DNA of 64,000 nucleotides from Pempheris klunzingeri (lineage: Eukaryota > Chordata > Actinopteri > Acropomatiformes > Pempheridae). The DNA is taken from contig NC_092014.1 of the NCBI RefSeq assembly GCF_042242105.1, positions 4,403,874-4,467,873 on the forward strand. The letters are read 5' to 3'. Position numbers and translations under genes: made by a program. Below the pieces are notes generated by a model, which made no database searches, was not told the origin of the DNA, and saw only the letters and a program-made list of their open reading frames with translations. Every line of letters begins with the position of its first letter. Within the stretch, counting starts at the first letter, position 1. Shown in pieces: positions 13,823 to 26,199 of this stretch.

Positions 13823-14528
13823 CACTACTCACAAAAAGTTAGGGATATTCGGCTTTCAGGTGAAATTTCAGGATGAACCTAAAATGCATTCTAACCTTTC
13901 CAGGTGAACTTAATGTGACCTTCTCTAAACCTTTGAATGCACATGTCCAACTGTTCAGTGTCTCAGTACTTTCTGCACAAGTTGCTGTTCTCTAACAAGA
14001 AGCTTAACAGCAACATTCACAACAGGTTTGATCCATGAATCCACCAATACATTTCCTGCTTCAGTTAGAATTGGTATTTAAACAGTCCTCCTCATCCTGC
14101 TGTTCACATTCTGACATCATGAGACCAAGACGACACCTAACAGTTGATCAGCAGCACCTCAACACTGGAGGCTTCAAACAGGAAGTCCTCAGACGGAGGT
14201 GTTCACTGAGCTTAGAGGGTCACAGAGTGTCATCAGGAGGTTGGAACAGTGATACAGAGACTGGAAGAGTCACAGAAAGGAGAGGAGTGGACGTCCTTTG
14301 GCCACATCCCAATTTATTGAGACACTGAACATTTTTTGTTGTGGTATACCTACCACTGTTGGTAGATTTTCTTTCAATAAATTGTTTAAGATGAATAAAA
14401 TTACCATTGCATGCTTCTACTTAAATGCCCTACTTTCATGATATAATATCACTGTAGCATTCACTTTTTACATTTTCCATATATTTCACCTGAAAGTTGA
14501 ATATCCCTAACTGTTTGTGAGTAGTGTA
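13823..14528 (+). mobile_element. Tc1/mariner-like non-autonomous transposon, copy 1
   Basis: A 706-bp element has terminal inverted repeats of roughly 44 bases. The outer bases CACTACTCACAAA are mirrored exactly at the far end and only a few differences occur further in. It is flanked on both sides by TA, the target-site duplication of Tc1/mariner elements. Inside, a frame from 14118 of about 70 codons begins MRPRRHLT and contains ETGRV, which recalls the N-terminal helix-turn-helix of Tc1-type transposases. No catalytic domain is present, so it cannot move itself. A shorter copy in opposite orientation lies at about 36215-36694. Confidence 0.85.
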
Positions 14529-14653
14529 TATTGTTTTGTTTTGACTATGGTCTTTTTTACCTGCACGTCAGGCCTCTTTCTGTTGTAACAATAAATTGTA
14601 AGTTGATTTGGAGGCAACGTTTGTTTTTCTCACTCTTTCATGTTGTGTCCCAG

Positions 14654-14829
14654 CTCCCCTAGACTGGGGCGTAACAGCATGTGTGAGTTCGAGGTGAATT
14701 TCCTCCTCCGGTGGAACCACACGGCTGAGGAAGTCTCCGCTTCGCCCTGGGCTCCTCTGACTGGCCCCTCGGATGGCTCCTCTCCTCTTAATGTCCTCAG
14801 ACTGCCTACCTACGTCGTTCACAAAAGGG
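14654..14829 (+). other. exon-like open segment of unknown identity
   Basis: A frame open for about 58 codons sits between an acceptor-like TGTGTCCCAG and a donor-like GG|GTAACT. It is more GC-rich than its surroundings. It lies 1.5 kb downstream of the promoter-like segment ending at 13163, but I could not connect the two through an intermediate exon with consistent phase. The translation resembles nothing I recognise. It may be an exon of an unknown or lineage-specific gene, part of a non-coding transcript, or chance. Confidence 0.25.
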
Positions 14830-16180
14830 GTAACTGTATTCCACTCTTTATCTCACAGTAGTTGTTTCTGTCGCACATCTGTTTTGGTGCGAGATGCAAG
14901 TGTGTGTGGAGCCTTTAAAAGTGAAACTGCTGGATCGGTTACTTTAAAGAGTAATTTTTTTTTTTTTTTAATTGTATCAAACTCAGCCACTGTATAATTT
15001 GTTAGCTGTATATCAGTTTTGTAAATTCATGAAGCCTCATAAAGTTGATGTTTAGTGTTATTGAATAGTATGGAGCAGTATCATTAGTTTTCATTGCTTT
15101 GATGTCTGATGCAACGTGTCTCTTGGCGTGCTCTCCGCTGTCTGATTTAATACCTAATCATCAGCCTTGATGCACCCGTAGCATTTATTAGGTGCATGTC
15201 TGTAGAGCATCCAAAATGTTCTCGTCTGAGTGCTGCCATCAAAAGCAGCAAAATCATCCACACGAACACGGCCGCTCCCTGATTGACCCTGTAGGAGATC
15301 AGAAAAATGAGATGGCCCTTTCCGTTTACTGCACCTCATGCTTCTGTCCAGCTGCTTGCATTAGTCTCTAACATAAAGAGGCAACAGCTTGAAACACCTT
15401 CTTCCTCCCTTCTCCGAGGACTTCTCTCTCCCCTCTCTCTCCTCTTTTCTTCTGTCTAATAACACTACAGTGAGACCATTGGGTAGATAATTAAATGTGA
15501 GACTCATGCAGCTCTCTGGTGCTCTCCAGGCCCTGATGGTACATTTTGCCTATGCATGTGTGTGTGCGTGTGTCTGTTCTTTGTCCATCTGTCGATCTGT
15601 GTGTTCCTTTCAGAGCCCAGTGCCTTTTTGTTGCAGCAGGGGAGGACTCTTAGCTGAGGCTTACAACTGTCCTCCCATAAGCATTAAAGTGAGATGACAC
15701 ATCGTTCCTGTCCTCCGTGTAATCACCACATGGGCTCCTGGGTATGTTTGGACCATCTGAAAATGACTAGTCAGTCATATTAATTAAGGGGGGGTTGTAA
15801 TTTAATGAATGCAGGCGCAATGCCTATAATTGTCAGGTCAAGAATAGAACTTTGCAGGGAGTCGGTGCTGCTTTTTATCAATTAACAATTTTATCTATAC
15901 ACCCACTTCTCCACATTAAGACTTTTTTACAGTGTTTTGACTGTTTTTGAATTTCCAGCATTTCCATTGAGATGGATGGAAACGCACTCAGTGGAGAATT
16001 GGCCATTTGCACAATGTCATTTCAGATTTTTTTTTTTAAATGTATTTTGGGTCGAAAATTCTCTCAACAGCCGGAGACCTGACACAGAATAGCACTTGAA
16101 AGTCATTGGGAAGATAGATTGAGGCAGGATTCACATCAGATTTTACAACGTGTCCCCTCGGCCACTGATGACTACGGCTG
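14830..16180. other. non-coding interval, no gene recognised
   Basis: Ordinary AT-rich sequence with a poly-T run near 14957-14970 and a pyrimidine-rich stretch near 15400-15455. No exon or named repeat could be supported. Confidence 0.5.
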
Positions 16181-16183
16181 GGC

Positions 16184-16690
16184 AAATTTATTTGTGTAGC
16201 ACATTTCAACTTCAAAGTGCTTTGCATAAAACATTGTGACAAAGTGCAAAAGAAACGCATTATAAAAGTATATTTAAATCCAATAAAGACCAGAGACAAA
16301 AGAAAATAGTTAAAAGCTGAAACCGAATAAGACGGCTATGAAGTAACAAGAATAAAAGCTACAGTGCCGAGCAAGAAATTAGTAAATTATTAGATGTAAT
16401 GAAAGGCGACGGCAAACAGAAAATACTTCAGCCTTGATTTAAAAGAGTTGAAAGTCGCAGTAGCCCTGCAGTTTTCTGGGAGATTGTTCCAGACGTGGTG
16501 CATAAAAACTGAACGCTGCCTCTCCATGTTTACTTTTGACTCTGGGGACAGGATGCAGACTGGTCCCAAACTATCTGAGAGGTCTAGATGTTTCATAGCA
16601 AAGCTGCAAATTAGAAATATATTTAGTACCTAAATCATTCAGGGCTTAATAATCCAACAGTAGTATTTTGAAATGTGATCTATGTTGTTG
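16184..16690. repeat. dispersed teleost repeat
   Basis: It begins with the motif TTTATTTGTGTAGCACATTTC followed by AAAGTGCTTTGCATAAAA. It continues through a segment about a frame-like 'gttttctgggagattgttcc' and 'ctctccatgtttacttttgac'. From memory this matches a repeat seen many times in fish genomes. A related start is seen at 39167-39225. The class is not certain without a repeat library. The short minus-strand frame inside it (16390-16596) should not be called a gene. Confidence 0.6.
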
Positions 16691-17206
16691 GTCAATTAAT
16701 TAACTGCTGCTGGCTGATCGGCTTTTTAAGGAGACCTGTGAAGACACAGTAAGGCCACGGTGTGGGATAACGATGAGCTTATATCAGGATTTATTCATAT
16801 TTGGGCTATGTCATCTACAGGTCTTCCCTCTCAGGATTAATAAGTTATCATCTCCATCCAGTGGTATGTAGTCATGTGGATTTCAAGTTTTAAAAAGCCC
16901 CCAGTGTATTATGGCACAACAGACTTCCAAACATTCCCCTTTGTAATTCTAAAAAAGCCCGACTTGTTGACCCTTCCTCTCTGAATACTGACTGGGTGCT
17001 CTTGAGCAAAGCACTAAACCTCCCTCTGCTGCTTCTACCACTCGGTGGAAGACTGCCACTACGCCAGCCCATAGATGTGGGAGAGTGCGAGGCTGTAAGG
17101 TTCAGATAAAGCACATGTGGGTTGGAGTACAGAGGCTTAAAATCGACTGAGAATACATTGCAAATTGCAAAAGAATTATGAACCTTAAGATACGAGATGC
17201 TCATGC

Positions 17207-17208
<2 letters not shown>

Positions 17209-17254
<46 letters not shown>
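17209..17254. repeat. (GT)n microsatellite
   Basis: Pure GT run of 46 bases, one of a cluster of three dinucleotide runs within 700 bases (others at about 17717-17766 as CA and 17873-17900 as GT). Confidence 0.95.
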
Positions 17255-17257
<3 letters not shown>

Positions 17258-17527
17258 CAAAGATCTCTGTCAGTGATTTGTGACAGATGCCTTGGGAGAA
17301 ACTGCACAGTCTCTCAAAGTAGGCAAGAGGTCTGATAAGTTAGTGCTTTGCTTCTTCAGAGCTCAGCTGTTGCTGCTTAGCAGTTATGATAATGTGATAA
17401 TGTATCAGGCAGATAATCATTTCTCTGATGTCGGGAACAGGCTGTGTTCCCTTTATGTATTTATATCCTGTATGTTTGTTGTTGTGGCTTTTATGAGCGA
17501 GGTGGATTAGCCTTATTATTCTTGTTT

Positions 17528-17554
17528 AGATAGATGGATAGATAGATAGATAGA
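17528..17554. repeat. (GATA)n microsatellite
   Basis: Short tetranucleotide array of GATA units following a related TTAGATAGATG segment. No gene is attached. Confidence 0.85.
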
Positions 17555-17716
17555 TCAACAAGACCCACTCAACGCTGTGATGCTTAAATGGACAAAAAAA
17601 ATTTTGCCCACACAGATACACCACATGTAGCTTTACAAAGTCCTGCCAACTGCAGACTCATCAGCACCTCCAGACTTGGCCTACCTGGATGCATGCAATG
17701 TGTCCATGCACTGTCA

Positions 17717-17766
17717 CACACACACACACACACGCACACAGAGTCTCACACACACACACACACACA
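17717..17766. repeat. (CA)n microsatellite, interrupted
   Basis: CA run broken by a CACGCACACAGAGTCT interruption. It lies between the GT runs at 17209 and 17873. Confidence 0.9.
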
Positions 17767-17867
17767 GTTAAATGGTGCTTTGCAGTAATGCTGGCGGGCC
17801 AAGTGGTGAGATTGCTCTGCACTCAGCAGCATTGCATTTTTACTGACTGCCAGCCAATAGCTCAGCA

Positions 17868-17903
<36 letters not shown>

Positions 17904-17959
17904 TGAGTGTATCATTGAACATCTGTCAACATACACATTATACAGTACACATGTGAGAT

Positions 17960-20900
17960 GACAGCTAAACCTCTAGGTGTCAACAAATACATCGTTCATC
18001 ACGCCACACGTGCAGTATGTTATAGAGTAAAACAAAGGTGTGTGAGTAGCTGCATTAGTTTGCACAGATAATGCTTTTCTTTGCCGAACTTGGAGGAGCT
18101 GGACCCGCTCCAAGGCCCACTCCCTGGCTGCCCAACACAGATTAGTGGCCCCTGACTGGGGTGCGATGGCAGAGAGAGCTGCCTCATCATCCGGGAGCTC
18201 CAGGGAAGCTGCAGGCCTCTGAGGTCTCCTAAAAGACTCACTCTGTATAGCATAGTGTCTATCTCTCTATCAGCAAATGAGGCGACTTGTGCTCTTTTGT
18301 GCTTGTGATGGCACTTTAATGGCCAATTATAGCAAGTGCACGGGGCTCTGGCCTGATTTGCTGAGACATCTTGACAGCTGACAGTGTGCACAAAACAAGG
18401 CCACAGAACCTCGTGTTCACTATGTTTATGTTTTTGACTTTCTGCTCTGCTGTAGTCAGAATACGGTCTGATGGCCATGTGCTGAGGCTGCACCAGCGCA
18501 CATGGCAGGATATTGGCAATAACTTCAATTTTGGTTGAAAATTAGATTTTGCTATAAATAAATTTTCTACAAATTCAAGGGTCAAAATTTTTGGGGGCAG
18601 ATAACAAAAGTTGTAGGAAAACCATGCTCTCCTACAGCCATATCAAAGCTGGATTAAGTGACTGCTAATGCAAGCTTTAAAAGCAACTAGTGATGAATAT
18701 GCGGTGCCTTTTTATTGGTAAGAAGTCACAGGAAACTTCTTTGCCACAGAAGTTAGTGCTTACGGCAATAGTTCATCAAAAATGCGTTGACAAAACAAGA
18801 ATTGTTGTCTTTTTTTTTTTTTTTTTTTGACAGCAGTTCAGTGGAGCAGTGACACACAGTAAGCTGTTACATGAAGATACAGACACAGATGCATGCAGCA
18901 TGATCATGGATATTCATGACGTGATAGAAAAAGAAAATTAAATTGCAAACCGATACGACGGTTGCTGCTCTGTTGTATTCATGACAAAGCAGCCAAATCA
19001 CAGTCACTCTCACCACCAGTAACCGTGGGTGTCACCAAATCAACCAGCACTGAAATCACAAGGATTATATCTTTAGGCTCAAACTGTCGTCCAAATAGCA
19101 GCGAGTGAAGCTGGATATCCCAATACTTATATGGTAGTATTTTGCATAAATGATCACAGAACAGCTGGACTAAGCATGGGCATGCTGTGGGCAGTTTACT
19201 GCCATTTGGGACCAACAGCGCGTTGAGACTCATCTATGCAGATTTATTCACTTTCATTCTAAAAAGGCCAGTTGTTCCTTTTGTCTCCATGAGATACTCA
19301 AAGGCGATATGGTAGCAGCATCCAAAGCCTGTTGTGTCTGTTCTATATAAGAAGTAACAGAAATAAACTGAATTTTCTGGATGTCCCCCCCCACCACAGT
19401 AATTCTCTTCTCTTATCTACTCTAACCTTTCACTTACTTTCTTTCTGCTTCTTTGCCCTCTCTTTCTCTGGTCTCTCAGTGCTTTAAATGAGCTGACAGC
19501 GAGCCTGAAGCAAAGGGACTGAGCTCCGAGCACCAATCTGGTCCCAGCTCAAATGTCAGCCTCCCTAGACACACACAAACACACTGAAACTTTCTCCTCC
19601 CAACCTCCGTTCTTCTACCTTACTCCCCCCCCTCCCCCATCTATTTTTTTCTAACCCCCTCACCACCCACTCTTCCTCTTCCTCACTTTCCTCTCTCAGC
19701 GCTCCCGATCGCTCTCTCTCTCTCTTGACATTTAACAGTCCGCACTCAACTGCTCTGTAATTTCTTATCATCTCCAGCAATCTAGCTATCTAAGGGAAGG
19801 TTAAGGATTGGAGTTAAAATAGACCGGATGGGGTCGAGACAAGAGACGGTGGTGTTTGCCGGCGTCTTCACAGCTGCTGCAGCGGTCGTAACACTGAGCC
19901 AATGATTCGCTGGAGCTGAGTGATAATGAGTCATTATGAGACTGCACTTACACGCCAAGACAGAGTGAGCATATCACGTCTCTGCGATGCTGCGCCGGTT
20001 TGAGACAGTCGGTCTCAAAATGTAAATAACCTTATGAACCTCTTACTTTCCAACCAATACTTTGATTGTTAAGAGCACTAAAATCTCTTTGTAACCTGTT
20101 TTCCTCACCGCTGTCAATCATGTAATGTTTGGAACTTGGTTTTTGGTACTAAAGACTGAAAACATATTTAAAAACTAAAAAAGATTTGTCAACCTAAAAG
20201 GCAATCAAATAGAAACTAATATACCCACATGACTCAATACTCAATGTGTGTGATTTTTAGTGACCCTATAACTAGAAACAGGCAGATTTAATATCTCGTT
20301 AACAGACGTGTCGCAGGGAAATATAGCATCAGTAAATGAACACAGTGTACTAAAGTTAGAAGTCAGATGCTAATTCATAGATTGCAAGATCAAATGACTT
20401 TTAATGTGTTTAATGGAAACCTCAGATCACGTTGAATTCTATTGATTTAATCAGAGAATATCCAAATCCTCTCTCAGAAATGCAAAGTAAATGATTGTCC
20501 CCCTCAAAAAGCTTGGCCAGTAGCTAATTTCACTTTGTGTAAAACGTGTCTTGGCAGTGACTTTGTTGATATTATTTGCCCATAAAGATACATTAAGGTT
20601 CAGAGAGGAGTGTTTAGGGCACCTTTATTAACACAACTCCTAGGATATAACACTCAAAGTGTATTGGAAATGTAAAACAATACATTTGAAATACAGTATT
20701 TGGATGACTGAAGGAGGGAAGTTCGAAGCCAAAGTCACAAATCATAGTTGTGACATCCCTCTGAAATGCTGCACATTTTTAATTTGCTGTTGAGAGGCTT
20801 TTAAGTGTTCAAAGCAATGGCACAGTGCCATTATCATCATCATTTCTCATGACAGTAAGCTCTTCTGTAATGTTCTTAGCGAAATAACTGATGGAGTTAT

Positions 20901-23900
20901 TCTGCTTCTTTGCTGTTATTCTAATTTACTTGTAAGGTGACCAATGGCTTCCATAGCGGAAATGTAAAAAGCAAAAAACTGTATATCTATATTTAAATGT
21001 AGTTTTATTTTTGCAGGACCAGCTCTGTATGGAGTGCAGTGGCAGGGTGGAGCAGGGTGGGTCTTTGGGTGGGCATCATTGCTGTATGATTGGGGGATGG
21101 AGGCCCCCGTGGGCAGGACAACTCCTGTGGATGTGCCATCTGGTGCCCTTGGCAAACGAGGGCAACGGTATGACCTGGACTGTGCAGACCGACATACAAC
21201 ACATGGCCAGCGAAACATGTAGAGAGAACGGTAATTTATACAAGAGCGAGAGGATCTAAAGAATGATGATAGAATGAAAAGAAACAAAGAATGAAAGACG
21301 GGACAGGAGAGCGTGGAGGACGTTAAAAGTGCAGCTCTGTCTCCCATAAATTACGCTGGAGTGTCGATGTGAACTCTGGACTCCACCGCGGTACATAAAT
21401 GTAGTGTTTGATCCACTCAAAAAGAAGTCGTCATATGTGAATATAATCCAGGTTTCCTTATTTTTTTTGCGATTTGTGTTTTAGCTGGCATGATTAAGAA
21501 GATGACAGGAAATATACAGTTAGTTCCATCAAACATTGAGTGATCAGTTCTCCATACAGCATGGAAACTAAGAGGGAACTCCCAAGTGACTCTTCTTTGT
21601 TGAATCTTCATCTTCCATCCTCGGCTCACCGTGCGCTGAGCAAACGGCACCAAAAGCAGTCCAGCAGAGAGGCTGAAACCACTGCTAGCACTGAACTTCT
21701 CAGTCCACTGCAGCCAGGGAGCCTCTAATGGATTGGTACTTTAGCTCAGTGGGAACATCTCAACCTGTTCACTGGTGATTTAGTGAAAGAGCATCCATCA
21801 GGAGTCACGCAAAGAGTGAGCAGAGTGAGAGGGTGAATGAGTGAGTGAAAAATCTGTGTGTGTCAGAGAGAAGGGAGAGGGAGACAGTGTGAGAGAGGAT
21901 CAAAGACCTGACTGTGTGTGTGTTTGACACAGAAGCACATCGTCAAGGCTGGTGGCTGTCAGGTTGAGAACAGCATGCCCACAGTGTGACATCATTACTC
22001 TGTCGAGGATGTGTCTAATGGACAGACTGTGTGTGTCTGTGTGCGTAGTTGTGTGTGTGTGCGTGTCTCTCTCCTCTTCCTCACTGTTGATTGAGCGGCT
22101 GCATATGTAATCAGAGTGCAGCGCTCCACTGACCCCTGCTGCTCAGCATCAGTAATGTCACAAAGCTCAGCCATCCCTTTAGTATTCATGACATGTACAA
22201 GATATTTGATCTTAATCTTCCTCATATTGAATCCCATTTTGTAGAATTCACATACCAATTATATCAGATTTTGAAAATATTCCTTTTATGATTGGCAGAG
22301 ACTTAATGATGGAAATCAATAGAGCTGTTTTACCTGGATTCACCTCTTTGGTGTGTTTTATGGGGCACAGAATGAGCCCCCATTAAATCGTGCATTGAGT
22401 TTTTGTGCATTTTCATCCAAATTACTTCATGAGCAAGAGCCTACATCTCCATTTTAAAGGGACCCAGTGGAAACCTTTCCACCCTTTGCAGTGTTTTTGC
22501 TTTACATACTGAAGAATACGTCTTAATCTGTCTCCATCGCCCTACTACACCCACGCAGTGGCTGAGTTGAAGCCGCACTAATCTACTTTGACCTCTGACA
22601 GTGTGGAACTGGGAAAAAAAACAACAGAATTGTTTTGCCTCAAAATTGGATAATATAATGTCAGTGGAGAGTTTTCTGGGCACTTTTTTTTTTTTTTAAC
22701 ATTTGCGTCCTCCTCTCAGTGTCTGATAGGGTGGAGGTGGTAAAATGGGATGGCCAACTTTTTCTGCATGATGTGCTTTTCATGCTGCTACTTAAATGCT
22801 GGAGGAAGTATTTCGCTTTCATCTGGGCAAACAGAGTGAATGTAGGAGTCACAGATAGTGGAAAATGGGAGCTCTTCTCCTCAGTTGCCCAAAAAATGTG
22901 TGATTTTATAGGGTAACTGGCAATATGACCGAATATTTATATCAGTACCTTTTTTTTTTTATATGGGGTGATGGTAGTCAGTCATGGTATTACAAAATTA
23001 AAACTAATACTCCACGGTAACCGTATATGTGGTTGCTGTGTATCTGTCATGAATAATTCAGCGTACTCCCAAAGGGGACATGCACAGACATGTTCATACA
23101 TGTTTGTCAGCATATATGGTCTGTGGAGTTGGGCAAATGATATGATGTAATAATAATATATAATTTACACACAGACCCTCATAGCAGCATTGATGCAGGA
23201 ACTGTAATATGAGCTGTAGGATTCACTGAATTGCAGTCATGGACGTATTAAGTGTTCCTGTGATCTTTAATCGGCCGATACCCACTTTAGCTTATATGCA
23301 AAAAAAACCTAAACGTTCTCCCTCATGTCTTTGATAGGCCGAGTTTTTCACTCCACGGGGTGAGGAATGAATTCTTGATAGGTCCAGCAGAATTACTTGG
23401 CTGGTGATAGTGGACCGGGTGAAGATTGAGGAAAATTGGATCTATGTGTTAATATTCATCATAGTCTTTTGTAAGTGCTTGGATGGGCCCAAAGTAGACA
23501 GAGGCCAGGATTTAGAGATGGTCGGTGTTTCAGACTGAGCAATCATACAGTCAGACATAATTGCGAGGGCTTGACTTGGACCCAGCCAAGCTTGTTTTCT
23601 TCTTTTTAGATTAAATCATGAAAACACTGCCTCTTCAAATGGTAAAAGAGCTAAATCTGAATTCACATAAAACAGAAAAAAGAGTTTTCTGTACCCTCAT
23701 CACAGCTTCTTATTCATCTGCCTGAATAGTCTAATGTAACTGCTGTGTTTCCGCTTCATCTTTTAATCATTCGTGCTTTCTTTTCTGATCTGCATACACC
23801 TAAAGTTGCTGCTGTAAAGGCATCATATCATCCGTGTCGTCTCCCATACGTCCCATATGTTACGCACCAATGTTGTCTCGTTCTATTTTCGGTGTCTCCC

Positions 23901-25660
23901 TTTTTGTTTCATGTTTGGAGTAGAGCTGCTGTTTCCCATTCCCTTTGATCACACCCTCCAACTTCCTGTCTTCCTGCCTATGTGGAAATACACATGTAAC
24001 TGTATTTGACAGCGAAAACCCAGTTTGCTTGTGTTTGGTCTGGCTGATGCTCTGGCGTGTTGCATGATTTCAGCAGTGTTAACTGACTCCTAATAAGTCT
24101 CCATCTGTCAGGCGTGTGTTGCTTGATTGGTAGATAGCTCTGTGATATGTTTATACCCACTTTATGAAGAAGTGAGATCATCAGTTACACAATTTTGTCT
24201 TTGCACTACAGAGCCAGAAACTCTTTAACCTTCCTCAGCTGTCCTCTTTTTTTCCTCCATCCTCCTCCTGTCACCCCAATTTTCTGCCTCCATTTTCCTG
24301 CTTCTTGTCCTTGTGAATTCTCTCTGTTCCCCATCTTTTTTTCTTTCCGTCTGTCATTGTATAAACCAACAGTTACTCCAACTAGTGTTCAAATCACTCA
24401 AATAACTCATTGGCAGACAGTCTAGTCAAACGCTTGGTGGTTTGTACAGGTTCGGGGGTTTTGCACACAGGGCAAAATGCATACGTCTTACAAAAATGTA
24501 TGAATATCGTTCTTTTCTTTAATACAAATTGAAGAATAGAGCTGACAGCAGAGAGATGAGAAACTGCAGAATGCAGATAGAGAAAAGAGTTTAAAAGACT
24601 AAGAAAATACTGAGAGAGTCACAGCAGAGAGCAAATTAAACTTACACAAACAAACTATTATTCTGGTCTAGTGGCCATTTATTCAGGTGCAAATCAAAGT
24701 AAATTAATGTAATGTATGTAAAGGACGAGGCTTGTGATTTTTCTATATTTCTCTTATTGTTGACAGATCCAATTAAAAGACCAAAACCAACGATGATCGC
24801 ATGTGTATTCAAAGCCTGGCGCAGCTTATTCCCCTGTGCCAAAAAGCTCCATCGTTCCAAACACTATTAAAAATGCACCTATGATCAACACAATTTCACT
24901 GGGTGACATGTTCCTTCATTACCACAAACACAAGCACAGTAGTTTATTTTGAATGAATCCCACACACACCGTCCTGCTGCTATAAATATTTGTGCTCCAA
25001 ATGTCTAATGATAGGCAGCTGAAAATAGTCCCCAAAAATATAATATTTACTCCTGTGAGAGAAGCGTTAAAAACCTCAGCGCACAGATGATTTCGGAACT
25101 TATATGTACTTTTTTGAAAAAGGAAGACAAGTCTTTTTTTGAAGTCTTCCATTCGGCTTGGGGATTAGCGCCATAGACGGGCTGGGGAAGTCTGTAAGTA
25201 TAATATATATAATATTGTAAGAGTGATTGATTCAGTGTTGGTTGGTTGTTAAAATACAACAAGTGGATGGTAACATATCAGGTATGGGATTAATGTGCAG
25301 ATGCGCCAATGGATGTCAGTTTTTGAGCCATGACAAAGGACAACTTGTGGCCTCAAGTTTTTGTTCTAGCCGACTGCCCTTTGCTCTGATTTGCGGCCCC
25401 CAATGCTCAATAAAAGAGATTTCTCAAAACGTATATTTTTTGGGCACATTTAAACCTCTCTCCGTTGTGATGAGCGGTTTGAATGTGCACAAAAAATATA
25501 CAGTAGTTTGAGAGATTAGCTGCGGTTCAACAGACACACACACACACACAAACTCCGTTCATGTGGTCGAGATAAGGATGGTGGTCTGTATGAAAGCGGA
25601 TGAAAACGGCATGTTATGGAACTAGAAAAACTAAGTTGTCATACAGTAGAACAAATGTTG
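17960..25660. other. non-coding interval, no gene recognised
   Basis: No recognisable exon. The longest open frames (minus strand 18020-18493 and 20916-21347) lack family resemblance. The second is mirrored by an open plus-strand frame after an acceptor-like TTTTTGCAG at 21017, as GC-rich sequence often gives. Poly-T runs occur near 18811-18829 and 22684-22698. Short CA/TG runs and a pyrimidine-rich stretch at 19610-19740 are the other visible features. Confidence 0.5.
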
Positions 25661-25669
25661 ACTAATGCA

Positions 25670-25820
<151 letters not shown>

Positions 25821-26039
25821 AGTGAGAGTGATTGACAGTCCACACTCCACTGCCCTTATCAACATCCCTGTCCTGATGAATTATTCAGCTCTCCGGCCTG
25901 GCAGGGGGTCGTGTGTGTGTGTAGGCATTTGCTCCTATACAAGTCTTTGTCTGTGCAGCACCTGTATTTCTTCATCCCTCCATCTTCTCTCTTCATCTCC
26001 ACATCCACCCACTCTGACCCACCCTCTGTCTGTGTGCCA

Positions 26040-26160
26040 TCCAGATGAGATGAATATGCATGGTATTGAAATGAGGGTCATTTCAGCACTGTTTGCAATA
26101 GCAGAACACACATGGGAACTGTTGCCATGGCGAGGAACATTTTATGCTGATTGACCCATC
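26040..26160. promoter_or_regulatory. candidate conserved non-coding element with RFX-like site
   Basis: This stretch has a nearly palindromic GTTGCCATGGCGAG at 26121-26134, close to the RFX X-box consensus GTTGCCATGGNAAC, and an ATATGCAT octamer-like core about 70 bases upstream. Clustered transcription-factor motifs outside any exon suggest an enhancer, but conservation could not be tested here. Confidence 0.3.
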
Positions 26161-26199
26161 AAGTACGCTGACATACACATACTTTACGTTTCAGAGAGC

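Noticed and set aside
16390-16596. Minus-strand frame of 68 codons
   Set aside because: Lies inside a dispersed teleost repeat.
18020-18493. 157-codon minus-strand frame
   Set aside because: No recognisable domain, no flanking splice sites that would suit an exon, and composition like its surroundings.
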